This document shows positions 36,914 through 51,900 of a stretch of 64,000 bases of DNA, in pieces (the first letter of the stretch is position 1; the number at the start of each line of letters is the position of its first letter). The DNA lies in the NCBI RefSeq assembly GCF_032854445.1, contig NC_088299.1, positions 903,001 through 967,000 of the forward strand, read 5' to 3'. The notes beneath the pieces are model-generated. The model saw only the letters and a list, made by a program, of their open reading frames with translations, was not told the DNA's origin and did no database searches. The position numbers and the translations under genes were made by a program. This stretch comes from Liolophura sinensis. Taxonomy: Eukaryota > Mollusca > Polyplacophora > Chitonida > Chitonidae.

Positions 36914-39900
36914 CTGACAACAACACAACCAGGCGAAATAGAACAACTGAATCATGTATATACAGAAGTGAAAATCAGGAATGTATTCCAAACAGCATCT
37001 CCAATATGATGGTGGATGTTAACAGATATCTAACCAGCCAACATTCCTCCCTACTTCAGTTAGTTTCGTACACTCCTTGTAATGATTTTTTTAAAAAATC
37101 CTTTGCTGTGTGTAATAAGACCCTATGAGTAAAAAAAAAACTGGTCGGTAATGAGTACTTTCTTTTCTGTTTGTACGAAAAAGAGTCGAATTTTTTAAAA
37201 AAAAAGCCGCAAGAGCATAATAAAAAAGGTACCTATTAAAATCCCAATGGACATTTGAAAAGAGTCTTTTTGGACAGGTTACACCGAGCAAACATGTTTA
37301 AGCTGATGGCCCTCTACAGTCCCCATGTATCTGGTGATTCTGTCTTACAAGAGAGCTTCAGCTTTCCCAATATTGTATACTTACACAACATTCATCAATG
37401 AGAGCTGAAGAAGTCCACTGATTCTTGATTCTTAAAACACTTAAAAAATTCTTATAAATACCAAAACAGCCTTTATATCGTCCTTCTTCATCTACAGTCG
37501 CTATTATTCTTTAATAATGGTTTAAAATTAACTGCATTATCACATTCAAATCACGGTGAATTGCCTAGCACATCTAAATACTGAAACCAGATCAGCACTC
37601 CATCATAATACTACTTCCATTTCCACTTCACATGACAAGAGATTACCTTTCCTTGATTTAAATATTTTTTTTGTCCATACAGCAAACCTGAATGCTGGCC
37701 CCTGTAGGTTTATCCAATGCTTACAAGAAACTACGCTTGTGTAAAACTCTCATCCAGCATGTGTTCACTTTTGCACATGCAGTTGTTGGTGCTTCGCACA
37801 TTCTTGCACCTAGACAACAGGTGTATCAGTTGAAAAATATATCATAACGATTTCAGGCCATGTTTCAAGTACATTACACATGTCATAGAGTCAAATTGTC
37901 AGGTATATGTACAAGTTCTGTTCAGGTACAGGTTTTGGCTTTTTCAATGTCCTGGGTGTTGTTGATACTTTGTATATGTGTACACAGTATGTACCTAATT
38001 CCTCTACTATGCATGGATAGGTCTGCCGATGGTCATGTTCGTCGCCATCATATAGGTGAAATATTTTTGAGTACAGCATAAAACTCCAGTCAAATAAATA
38101 AATAATTCCTCCACCACTTCCTATATGAAGGACCAACTTTCAGTGTACCTTTTTAATTTGCCTTTGGAGACAAAACTATATTGGTTGGGTTTTCTAACTT
38201 CTGGCCTTCACAAAAAGTATAATTTTATCAGTCTACACAGAAAAAAGGCTCACAGAATATGCTTGAATAAACATTTTGCCAACATGAGAAAAACTTAAAG
38301 CATTGCAGTCAGCAAAGGTGAATTTAATAATTTTTGCACGTTTACAGGCCGATATAATTAATTGTAAAAGCAACACTACAGTGAAGGTCTTATAAGATCT
38401 CAGAAACCTGAGGCCTTATATATCGGAAGCCTTGCTGACCAAAACGCAAGCCGAGCATGGCCCATTGCTGAGTCTCTCCCTGTTACAAGCATTAGCAAGA
38501 CTGGGAACAAGATGGATAGGTTCAGCTTTTACTTGATACAAGCCCAGGGAATTCTATAATGCCTTTTTTTGTGTGTACCCATCTCCATAGTTTCTGACAC
38601 GTGGAATGAAAACCTGCACAGCAATTAAGCGGTTCAGGTTCTCAAATTCACCCAGCATTTCAATGTGGTGTATGTGAGTCCCACGACAAATCAGCTGCCC
38701 TCCTGATGTAGACAAAGAGGCTGCATAGCTAGCCTAGCCTCTAAACCCATTAAAATCTTTCACCAGCTAACTGACACAAGTGAAAACAATACACAGACAG
38801 ATAGTGAATACAAGTGAGACCAATGCTGGATTTAAACTACTACTGAATACAAAGTGAAAACATGCAAAATTAGATGTCTATGTTAATGCAACAACTACAT
38901 GTATTTGCAGAAAAATGATTTAACATTAAAAAATATTTGCCTTATTTCCACACTCAAAATCTAAATTGATTTAGATCTCCACTTGAACAAACAGGAACTC
39001 TAGACATATGACAGACTGTGAAACACTACAAATCTGTTGATAATGGATTAACTGACTACCTGATTAAACCCATAACTGGCCACATGTCATTCACTGACTG
39101 CAAAACTTCCACATACCATTTATCACAACTGACATGCATGTAACGGCATAAAAAATGTACAATGACTTAGTGTCAGGTCTTCCCAATGACATTATTTGCG
39201 TAATCACACAATATAAACTCACCTGCTGTTTAATATGCATGCTTATTATCATTGAACAATCCAAATATTAACGTAAATTTTTTGTCAGGTTGATATAAAG
39301 GGGGCATTATTTCACTTTAACTGTTCAATAACATGGCATTCAGAGAACACTGGTAGCTCGTCTGATTGAGGACTTGCATAAAAAATGGTATAATGTTCAG
39401 GTGAGATGATACCTTCAAATACTGACCTCTAAACCGAAAATAAAGTAAAATGAAACTGTCATACACATATATTATTATCTTAGTAGGTAGGGCAAACATT
39501 AAATCAACAGGGGCCTCTGTGGCTCAGTTGTTTAGCGCATTAGCGCAGTGTAATGACTCAGAAGCCTCTCACCAATGCAGTCGCTGTGAGTTTAAGTCAA
39601 GCTCATGCTGGCTTCCTCTCCGGCCATATGTGGGAAGGTCTGCCAGCAACCTGCCGATGATCGTGGGTTTCCCCGGGGCTGTGCCCGGTTTCCACCCACC
39701 ATAATGCTGGCCGTCCTCGTATAAGTGAAATATTCTTGAGCACGGCGTAAAACACCAATCAAAGAAATAAATAAATATATTAAATCAACAAGGATTGCCA
39801 AAATTACTATCCTGTCACAAAAATACGACTATTTATCACATGCATGAAGATTGCAGAGCAGTGACTTTCGTACATACATGTAATAGAGCTGTAAATCACT

Positions 39901-42900
39901 GCAGCGATAAAAGACGTCATTGCGGGCAATGGTCTTTGATATGCATATTCTTTGGGTGGCTACTGCAATCCTATGATTGGCTGAGCAAATACTCAGTTGA
40001 CAACAGTCAGTGTCTGTGGATGGTTTAAACATTCCGCCACAGTCTCTCTGGTGGTCTCCTCGTGCGGCCATGTTCCGCCAGTGCCATAGGCTCCTAGTAC
40101 TAATATAGATGGGGGGAAGCTTTCTACAGATAATGTGTATACCACAGAAAATGAAGTCCAAAAATTAGGTAAACTTTTGACGATCCATAAATCTGGTAAA
40201 GTAGCTAGAGAGACAATAAGCTTCTGTCAGTATCGGTAGATAGATGTTTTCATAAGAAACTGTAGCTCTACATGAAAGGCTTATAGAAATCAGGGGAACG
40301 AAGTGTGTCCACAAAACAGAAAAAAGATGACTAAGCTGGTAAACTCGTCAGAAGGACCTAATTATCAATACGGTTCTTGTCCTCCTGCATGTAGGTAGGC
40401 CTGTGTAACAAAACAGTCACAAGACCCTGTGTACAAGAAATTGTAGCTACAGGCTTTCTAGAGAAGATGTGTTTACTAGAGCAAACAGTCAAGTTAATAT
40501 AACTGGTACATTTTTACACTGAAATCGAATGACTTAAAAGCATTCGCAAAGAAAATAAACTAAAACCAATTAAAAAGTTCAACCTTCAATGGGTAAAACT
40601 CTACGAGGTAGATGTAATCATCAATGACGACCCCTTAATCACAAGAATGTAAAAAAAACCCCATCCCCCTAAAAAAACTATTGCTACAACAACACAGCTT
40701 TCTACTGCTATATGTTGAAGCTACAAAAAGGCTTAAAGTAGATCCCAGCGCTGGACCTTACAAACTGCAGATAGCAGGTTTGATGTCCCCTGAATCAATT
40801 CTGATATAAACCATCGAAAACAGAGGAAAAACAGTAAAATTTGGTGATCAAACATCAGAAAATCTACTCCACTACAATGGAGTCACTGTTGACCTTGAGG
40901 TCATGTGAGGCTTCTCTAGGTGTAAAACACAGACAACAGGCAACAGTGGCTATAATTTTACAACTAATTTCAGCTTTGTGACGCAGGGTACTGTGAAGTT
41001 GCATACATGGCCTAAAAATACCCCAGATTGAGAAAATATGGACCAGATCTCATCAAAAACACCCTTTGATTATGGAGTACTTGATTGTTGTCGCATGAGA
41101 CGTGCTAACTCAGCCATGCCTACTGAAATAAATGGCCGAAGGATAAAGATTATAACCCCCTCGCCCTAAAAAGCCAAATGAAAAAGAAAAAGTCCAGATT
41201 TTCACTCCGAAAATGAAGGAATTTTGCTTTGTAACTTGTTTGTTTCATTTAGACATAAAGTGTGGGGGGGCTAGCCATTGCCCCACAACGACCACAAAGC
41301 TACAGGGCGGCCCTCCGGTTCAGTTTACACCTTGTTTACAGGCCACTGTGCGCTCATGATACCCCACAGCATGATGTACATTGAAGCCCGTTACGCGAAC
41401 TCAGACAAAATTTAATTTGGCATTTTTATGTGTTACCAATCGCTGTTTCCATTCAATATCATTCAAGCCTTATTTATTTTTGCCCTTGACACTTTTTTAA
41501 AACATGCAAAAGTAACTCAATTGTTGCTTTCACCAATGTTGAGCGACAGACTCTTCTCGTCACTGCAACTCACAATCAGCTGGCTCGACTGCATGGATCC
41601 TAGTGTTGTAGCAGGCAGGCCTATCGCCTGACTTGGCAAGAAAAACTGCAAAATTGCGCCAAATTCTCCATGGCTGTTAACATAATTCCATGAATATCTG
41701 ATTCATGTCAGACAAATCAGACAGGAATGCGTTTGCGCCATCTACAGTGGCCGGTATATGAGTGAAAATCGGTCATCATATTGCCCCCTCCCTCTGCTGT
41801 AGCCAACATGATTTTCCAGGATCTAATACAACTCTGGTAACTTTTTAAATATTTGTTGTAAAACTGTTTTACTTACATTTATATGATTTTCAGGGTGTTA
41901 AATAAGAAGTGTACACAAAGGGGTAATTATAGATTTAGTCATATGACAGCTTCAGGAAAAGCACCTAGTACGTAGGCCTGATGCATGGATTTGTCAATGC
42001 TTTGCAGAGCTTTTTAACACATAATCCCGCCAGGTATTCACGGCATGACGTCATCTGACCTGGGCTCAGCGGTCGACAAGATAAGCAGATGGACAAACTT
42101 TAACAGGTTTTTTACAGAGGGTATTAGTTAAAAATAATACTTTTTTAAATGCAGTTCACATACTACCATAGCAAAAATAGTATCTAGGGAACATTTAGTA
42201 TGAAAATAAAAGCGCCGGGGTTCTCCTTTAGCATGTTTCTCACACAGATCCTATGGTGTCTACATATATCTACATGGTGTTTCCATACAACAGGGTAGTT
42301 CTACTGTCATACCCAGATGGTGTCTACATATATCTACATGGTGTTTCCATACAACAGGGTAGTTCTACTGTCATACCCAGATGGTGTCTACATATATCTA
42401 CATGGTGTTTCCACACAACAGGGTAGTTCTACTGTCATACCCAGATGGTGTCCACATATATCTACATGGTGTTTCCATACAACAGGGTAGTTTTTTTGTC
42501 ACATCCCCACAGTGGCTCCAAACAACAGGGTAGTTCTACTGTCATATCTAGATGGTGTCCCCCAATAACAGGGTGGTCATGTTGTCATATCTATACATGG
42601 TGTCTCTGAATAACGGGGTGGCTCTGTTGTCATATCTACATGGTGTCTCCTAATAACAGGGTGGTTCTGTTGTCATATCTACATGGTGTCTCCTAATAAC
42701 AGGGTAGTTCTGTTGCCATATCTACCTGGTGTCTCCTAATAACAGGGTAGTTCTGTTGTCATATCTACATGGTGTCTCCTAATAACAGGGTGGCTCTGTT
42801 GTCATATCTACACTGGTGTCTCCTAATAACAGGGTAGTTCTGTTGTCATATCTACATGGTGTCTCCTAATAACAGGGTGGCTCTGTTGTCATATCTACAC

Positions 42901-45900
42901 TGGTGTCTCCTAATAACAGGGTAGTTCTGTTGTCATATCTACATGGTGTCTCCTAATAACAGGGTGGCTCTGTTGTCATATCTACTTGGTGTTCCCTAAT
43001 AACAGGGTGGCTCTGTTGTCATATCTACACTGGTGTCTCCTAATAACAGGGTAGTTCTGTTGTCATATCTACATGGTGTCTCCTAATAACAGGGTGGCTC
43101 TGTTGTCATATCTACACTGGTGTCTCCTAATAACAGGGTAGTTCTGTTGTCATATCTACATGGTGTCTCCTAATAACAGGGTGGCTCTGTTGTCATATCT
43201 ACTTGGTGTTCCCTAATAACAGGGTGGCTCTGTTGTCATATCTACACTGGTGTCTCCTAATAACAGGGTAGTTCTGTTGTCATATCTACATGGTGTCTCC
43301 TAATAACAGGGTGGCTCTGTTGTCATATCTACTTGGTGTTCGCTAATAACAGGGTGGTTCTGTTGTCATATCTACATGGTGTCTACTAATAAAAGGGTGG
43401 TTCTGTTGTCATATCTAGATGGTGTCTCCTAATAACAGGGTGGTTCTGTTGTCATATCTACACTGGTGTCTCCTAATAACAGGGTGGTTCTGTTGTCATA
43501 TCTAGATGGTGTCTACTAATAACAGGGTAGTTCTGTTGTCATATCTACTTGGTGTCCCCTAATAACAGGGTAGTTCTGTTGTCATATCTACATGGTGTCT
43601 CCTAATAACAGGGTGGCTCTGTTGTGATATCTACACTGGTGTCTCCTAATAACAGGGTAGTTCTGTTGTCATATCTACTTGGTGTCCCCTAATAACAGGG
43701 TAGTTCTGTTGTCATATCTACATGGTGTCTCCTAATAACAGGGTGGTTCTGTTGTCATATCTACACTGGTGTTCCCTAATAACAGGGTAGTTCTGTTGTC
43801 ATATCTACATGGTGTCTCCTAATAACAGGGTAGTTCTGTTGTCATATCTACATGGTGTCTCCTAATAACAGGGTGGTTCTGTTGTCATATCTACACTGGT
43901 GTCTCCTAATAACAGGGTGGCTCTGTTGTCATATCTACATGGTGTCTCCTAATAACAGGGTAGTTCTGTTGTCATACCTACATGGTGTCTCCTAATAACA
44001 GGGTGGTTCTGTTGTCATATCTACATGGTGTCTCCTAATAACAGGGTGGTTCTGTTGTCATATCTACATGGTGTCCCCTAATAACAGGGTGGTTCTGTTG
44101 TCATATCTACATGGTGTTCCCTAATAACAGAGTGGTTCTGTTGTCATATCTACATGGTGTTCCCTAATAACAGGGTGGGTCTATGGTCATATCTACGTGG
44201 TATTCCCTAATAACAGGGTGGCTCTGTTGTCATATCTACATGGTGTCCCCTAATAACAGGGTGGTTCTGTTGTCATATCTACATGGTGTTCCCTAATAAC
44301 AGGGTGGGTCTATGGTCATATCTACATGCTGTCTCCTAACAACAGGGTGGTTCAGTTGTCATATCTACATGGTGTCTCCTAATAACAGAGTGGTTCTGTT
44401 GTCATATCTACGTGGTATTCCCTAATAACAGGGTGGGTCTATGGTCATATCTACATGGTGTCTCCTAATAACAGGGTGGTTCTGCTGTCATATATACATG
44501 GTGACTCCTAATAACAGGGTGGTTCTGTTGTCATACATACATGGTGACTCCTAATAACAGGGTGGTTCTGTTGTCATATCTACATGGTGTCTCCTAATAA
44601 CAGGTTGGTTCTGTTGTCATACCTACATGGTGTCCCCTAATAACAGGTTGGTTCTGTTGTCACATCTACATGGTGTCTCCTAATAACAGGGTGGTTCTGT
44701 GGTCATATCTATATGTACATGGTATCTACATATATCAGGGAAGTTCTATTAATTGTGACGCTGAAGCATCAACAAGGAAACACTACAAACAACCTACAGT
44801 TCACTCAACACCAGGATGCTGAAACTTGATTGACCGATGTGTCTTAGAATGCAGCTTATTTTAACACAGTTATGTTTGCTTATATTCTTGAATACTAACC
44901 TCTCGACTAGCAACATTCTCAATGATGGTACCCAAGGCAGGAATGGTGGCTACTCGTACAGATCTGCAAATAAACCATACAAACATCATGATTTACACAG
45001 ATACATGTATCACAAATGAATATTTATCAGTTTTCATATGGTTATAAAATACAGATTTTAAATTCAGCTTTCAGTGTGTTCATATTTACGTCAAAAGGTA
45101 ATGTATATTAAAGCATATTTTCAGAGCAGTTTGAAGATGTTAATACAGAGATGATTCTGTGATTTGCTCAGTAAAACAACATTGTACATTTGTGTACTTA
45201 CATTTCTGGATCATTGGCTAGTGTCACCAGGGCAGGAATGACTCGTGTGGACAGCTCTGTTTCTGTCAAACCACGGATCAGAAGCTGTAATGTCAACAAA
45301 ATAAACAAGTAGAGATTCATTCTGATATCCCTTCTGAAAAATCTTTTACAGTTTTCCAAATCTGATTTCACAATGGCCACAACCATGAAAGTGTACATAT
45401 AAGTGTACAAGACAAAAAAGAAACAAACTATTTTTTTTTATATTTTTTTCTAAATGAGAAATTCCCAAAAAGCCAATACTTACTATAGTGGGTTTTCCAG
45501 AACATGTTTTTCAAATTAATTAAATTAATTTAAGTCCATTAAAACATATTGGAATGAACATAAAGGTAGTATATCATATACATGTATTGTTTTACAGAAA
45601 ATAGCTATTTTTTCAAAAAAATATTTTGTTCACAAATAAGGGAAATTCTTTAAAAAGAAAGTTATGCAATGTCACAACACTTAAAAGCGATCCAAAAAGT
45701 CCAACATATTTTATCCTACTTTAAATGCTATCAAGTTTTGGGTACAGGATAACTGGTTTGTACAGTGCTTTGAATGGCACTATCGCCACGATATGGCTGA
45801 AATATTGCCGATGTGGCATTAAGCCATAATCATTCATTCATTGAATGGCACTGAATTTGGGACTTCAGTGTATTTTGCTTATGTAAAACTTGGCGGTGTA

Positions 45901-48900
45901 TGCATGACTTAACAGTATTTCATTTACATGTACAACTATACAACTGCAGTCAGATTTGTGGTGAGGGAGTTCCAGCCTCTGAAAATTAAACAATGTCCTC
46001 TTGGCCAGTTTTTGTTGTGGCTACAAGACCCAGTTCAGTTTTAGTGAAAGGAAGGGTACAGATATGTTTTATGAGAGCTACTCTTGGAAGAAGAAAACAG
46101 ATGTCGACTGTTATGCTATAGACCATAGTTCAATGGTTCCTTCCAGTGAACAGAAATGCTCTTGGTTCCAACCCATGACAGAAAATGTTTTTCTTTCAAG
46201 TATCTAATGTCCTATGTATTTCAGTGCGTTCATAAGCCATTCAGTTTAAGTACGCCAATATGATATTTACAATGGGCTTTAATATCCCAAAATAAACATT
46301 TCAACAGAACTCAATATACTTTACAAGATTTCAAGAGCCAGTGGAGACCTGGATACATGTATCCTTTGAATAAATCGTAACTTACCTCAAACAATCTAGC
46401 AGCTACACATCTGACTTGTGCTGATGTGTGCACCACGCCATCCCATAATACTCCCAGTAAAATATCATGGTGGCTGTTAGTGGATCTGAGAACACATAAC
46501 AACAGGGAGACATAGTAGGAATAGCCTAATAGTACTGTGCAAATTATGAGGTATATTTACTTAATGGTGAAATAAAAAAGCAAAGTGTAAAGCCGAATAT
46601 TCTGTGGAGGATTTCACTGACCAACTGCACTATTAATCTGATTATCTGTTAATAGGTTTCAGCATTGTTGGTGGAAACTGCAGCCTGAGGGAAAATCATC
46701 ATTCTAGTCCAGGTACCTGGCAGATCTCCTGATGTAATAACACAGCTAAATCAAATGAAGCTACAAGCAGACTTATGCAACCTGACTGGTCAACCTTATC
46801 AGTCCTCTTGGGAACTATTGCTTTACACCTCATAAGTCAGTTCTTCACAGAACAGAATTAACATATAATGAGAGTGGTTCATCATATTGAATGGAAACTT
46901 GGAAGAACAGATGGCTTTGCCATAACAAATTACAGATCAAGTTCACATCGAGGGCAATTTCATCAATTTCATAATCATGTTTTGGACTTCTTCACAATGG
47001 TTCACCATTCTGAACTGAAACTTTTGATGTGCTGTGGACTTTGACCTAGCCATTATTCCCACCACTTAAACCAGTAGAGGACATCACTACACTTCCAATG
47101 CTTATTTGCGCTTTTGAGCACTTTGTCTGTCTGGAGCGTATGCTTATTTGTACTTTTGAGCACTTTGTCTGTCTGGAATGTATGCTTATTTGCACTTTTG
47201 AGCACCTTGTCTGTCTGGAGTGTATGCTTATTTGTACTTTTAAGCACTTTGTCTGTACAAAGTGTATGGTTATTTGTACTTTTGAGCACTTTGTCTGTAA
47301 GGAATGTGTGCTTATTTGTACTTTTGAGCACTTTGTCTGTACAAAGTGTATGGTTATCTGTACTTTTGAGCAGCATGTCTGTATGGAGTGTATGTTTATT
47401 TGTACTTCTGAGCACCTTGTCTGTCTGGAGTGTATGTTTATTTGTACTTTTGAGCACCATGTCTGTATGGAGTGTATGCTTATTTGTACTTTTGAGCACT
47501 TTGTCTGTATGGAGTGTATGCTTATTTGTACTTTTGAGCACCTTGTCTGTCTGAAGCGTATGCTTATTTGTACTTCTGAGCACTTTGTCTAGAGTGTATG
47601 CTTATTTGCACTTTTGAGCACCTTGTCTGTCTAGAGTGCATGCTTATTTGTACTTTTGAGCACCATGTCTGTATGGATTGTATGCTTATTTGTAGTTTTG
47701 AGCACCATGTCTGTATGGAGTGTGTGCTAATTTGTACTTTTGATCACTTTGTCTGTATGGAGTGTGTGCTTATTTGCACTTTTGAGCACCATGTCTGTTT
47801 GGAGTGTATGCTTATTTGTACTTTTGAGCACCTTGTCTGTCTGGAGTGTATGCTTATTTGTACTTTTGAGCACTTTGTCTGTATGGAGTGTGTGCTTATT
47901 TGTACTTTTGAGCACTTTGTCTGTACAGAGTGTGTGCTTATTTGTGCTTTTGAGCACTTTGTCTGTATGGAGTGTGTGCTTATTTGTACTTTTGAGCACC
48001 ATGTCTGTGCGGAATGCATTCTTACTTCCACTACATGTATGTATCTGGTCAGATCTACAGTTAGCGGGAATATGTGGTCTGCACCATGTCTGTACAGAGT
48101 GTGTGCTTATTTGTACTTTTGAGCACCATGTCTGTGCGGAATGCATTCTTACTTCCGCTACATGTATGTCACTGGTCAGATCTACACTTAGCAGGAATAT
48201 GCAGTCTGCACCATGTCTGTACAGAGTGTGTGCTTATTTGTACTTCTGAGCACCATGTCTGTGCGGAATGCATTCTTACTTCCGCTACATGTATGTCTCT
48301 GGTCAGATCTACACTTAGCGGGAATATGTGGTCTTCACCATGTTGGCGTTTGTTAATAGGAGTGATTTATTTACCTCACTATATCGGGCTTAATGTAAAA
48401 GGCTTCAACAAGAGAACTCAGAATTGATAAACATGCGACATTCACCTGTAACACCAAGCCAGAACTCTGTAAATGAGACCCAGTGAGCCTTCACTGGCAA
48501 ATTAGCAAGCCCCTAAAGACAAAGACTAAACACTGTATCCCCCAGAGCTCCCATCAATAATTCAGGTTGATTTCCTCAAAAGCACGAAATATAATAATGT
48601 AAACCAGAGGTCGCTCCTGTCCAAGAATATTAGGGAGTACTGACACAACCAGAAATGATGTTGTATTGGTGGTCAAAGTTGATGGTCAATGGTCAAGTGA
48701 TTCTATGGATTGTATGACAGGCTACCAGACAACATTAGCAACCTTGATTCTGATTTCCTTACCCCAGGTCTTGGAAGGTGGCTTTCAGGCTGTCGAGGGG
48801 TGCTTGGCACAGTGCCATTGTTGTCAAGGTTTCCTGAAGAAACTGGGTCAACTGCTTCTGACTCTCCTCCTGCAATCAAAACACTTGACTTGTCATTCAA

Positions 48901-51900
48901 CTGGTCATAAATGTTACCATCACATATCCTTATTTCACCAAATGTTTGGTACATAAAAACTCACTCTGAAACGCACATAAAGGCCTTAAAATGATATTTT
49001 TAATGCCAACACTTAAGCAATTAAACTAAAAACTCTTAAATGACCCCATAAGGTGGATCAACCATAAGGTAAGCAAGTCACAGGTATAACAGAAAAATAT
49101 TTAAAAATTTCACTTTAACAGTTCATTTTACTTTAACAGTTTACTAGTTCCAATTACTGTATTTGATCGAAAAATGTTTCCATCACTATCACTCATTTTA
49201 TCAAAAGCAATATTTTATTATGTTTACTTGCATCTAAAAATGCAACCTTTTGCGTTAAAGCCAACAAATGACAGGTGACTTTAGAAATATGAACTATGAA
49301 AAAAAAACCCACAAGTCTGGTGAGCTTCTAAAGCCATGTTTTGAATCAAAAATCAAAAATGAAACATGCTTGGGCAACAATCAATAATTCATCTACCTTT
49401 CAGAGAACAGAGAGAAAAAAATATCCGGGAGCAAAAGAAAGTGTAAATAAATGATGGCTGACATTCTAAGGCATGGGACCCCCAGCAGTGACAGACAAGT
49501 CAATGGTGATTCTGATTCATCAGAACAGAGACTAAAGTGAGGTGGTCATGACAATAGTATGACCATAAACAGCTTCTTCCCTTTTATTTATTTATTTATT
49601 TGATTGGTGTTTTATGCCTTACTCAAGAATATTTCACTTATGCGACGGTGGCCAGCATTATGGTGGGAGGAAACCGGGCACAGCCCGGGGGAAACCCACG
49701 GCCATCCGCAGGTTGCTGGCAGACCTTCCCACGTACAGTTAGGGAGGAAACCAGCATGAGCTGGACTTGACCGCATTGGTGAGAGGCTCCTGGGTCATTA
49801 CGCTGCGCTAGCGTACTAACCAACTGAGCCACGGAAGCCCCTACTTGCTCCCTTTTACCTTCTGTGCTAAAAAGTAAGTATGTTTGTTCATTTATGTATA
49901 CAATTCACATTTAATGTCACACCCTTCCATGATAGTTTGTTTAATGGGTGGAGGAAACGGAGTGCTCATGGCAAAGACTTTAGGTAATTTACTGACTGGT
50001 GAGCCCAGCATAAGCCACTGACCTTCAGCAACTTATTGACAAACTTTCTAACCAGTGACGTTCAACCATGAACAACCCATGCTGGAGAAGACAAGTGGTC
50101 ATCTACGAATGCAAGACTGCGCAAACAGCTCCACGAGCGCAACTAACCACACTTTCTCACCTAGTCTCAATGAACAATGAGAGCAGGGAAATCTGTAAGT
50201 TCCCTGTCCAAGGTCAGGATTGAACCCACAATGCCTACAGTCAGAACAGTTGATACATGTGCACTGCTCGCTGGCTACATATAAAACTCTCTGGAACCAC
50301 CAAATCTGGCAGACCTACGGGTAGCTGACCAACCTCAGAGTTGTATAACAGAGCCAGCAGAACTCACAAAATAAGAGCTTAAAATGCTACTTCAGTGAAA
50401 ATTCTAGTCATGACAAATTTAATAATAACAGACTCAACTACACATTCACTTCAAGAATGTGAAAATTACATGAACACGGCCTGTTTTTGTGGCATTTTAA
50501 GTGTGCTTTGCACTTGGGCTGAACACATAGAAGTGACACCTATGGGTTTTGGCTTGCCATAACTTGCCTTGTTGAACATAAAATGCCTTAAAACCCGAGA
50601 CATTTCCTTACAATGTAAGATTGGCATTCAAGCAAAAATATTGTTAGAAATGTTATTCTCAACTGTTAATTACCATTTCTTCGAAATGTTTGAGAAAGAT
50701 GTGTGCACTGATGAAAACTCAACCAATCAACCGACTGACAGCCTATACATGACTTACACTATGGCTCAAATAAAGGCTTTCAACACTTATTATGTCTACA
50801 AGCTATTATTTGTAAAAAAGACAAAAACATTATTGTTACATACACTTGTCTCAGACATCATTTGTTCAATATTTTGAAAGACAGGGCACAAGAAATCCTA
50901 TTAGGTCTATCTGGCATCAAGGATCAGGCCACAAGGTCCGCTAGCTAAAACACTCGCCAGCGAACCTGCCACTAAAACTTTGTGCATTATTGAATGAGTG
51001 AGTGAGTGAGTGCTTGGGGTTTTACGTCCTACTTAACAATTTTTCAGTCATATGATGACAAAGGAATCCTCAGAGTGCATGTAATGTGCCTCCTTGTTGC
51101 AGGACGGATTCCTATCGCTCTTTTATCTAGTGCTGCTTCACTGAGATGCCTTACCGAAGGCAAGTAAGGCACCCCGCCTTATTTTTCTGAAATGCAATAA
51201 AGTGATGCCAGTGCGGCATGCTACAAAGTTCACAATAGTTGGCTGATAAAGACAGATATACCTGTTCATATGTATATTTTATTACATTTCTATATTATCT
51301 ATTTCTTTTATTACACAGGCTGAAATGACTTCGTAAGAATTATACATTAATCAAATTAATTTCTATGGTCTTTGATACCAGCATTATGGGGGGAGGAAAC
51401 TGGGTAAAGCCTTTATGGTGGGAGGAAACCATCCGCAGGTTGCTGGCAGACCTTCCCACTTACAGCCGGAGGAAGCTCTATGGTCTTTGAGGCCACATAT
51501 GGTGTTGCGCACAGTTACTATGGCACAATTCATTCCCATCATTCCTATAGTCATTTGTGTCAGATATGTGGCTATGTAATGTCCAGTCTAGCCGGCTTGC
51601 TTTGGCTTGATCACACCCTGTCAATAACTTTGCTGTTTTCTGATGTTGGGGCCATGTGTGATGGAAAACAGTAGTAGGTAACACATTTTTTTGAACCATT
51701 TATCTTAACTAGGAAAATTTACTTCACCTTCTCTGCACTGTTTACACTGAGCCTAACAATGACAGATGTCTACTTGCTACATCATTCACCAGTACCTACA
51801 GAAATTCCCAAGGACAAACAGGTTTTGGTACAAAGCTACTGACAGAAAACAGTTAAAACATGAAGAGAACTCATCTAATATCTGCGCACATTATTATGAC

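Noticed and set aside
40011-42247. GC-richer patches suggesting extra RELCH exons
   Set aside because: Exons 17 and 18 already join in phase and match the family continuously.
47053-48249. Long open frames of 140-176 codons on both strands
   Set aside because: They are products of a 42-bp stop-free tandem repeat inside a RELCH intron, open in several frames at once, with no splice or start context.
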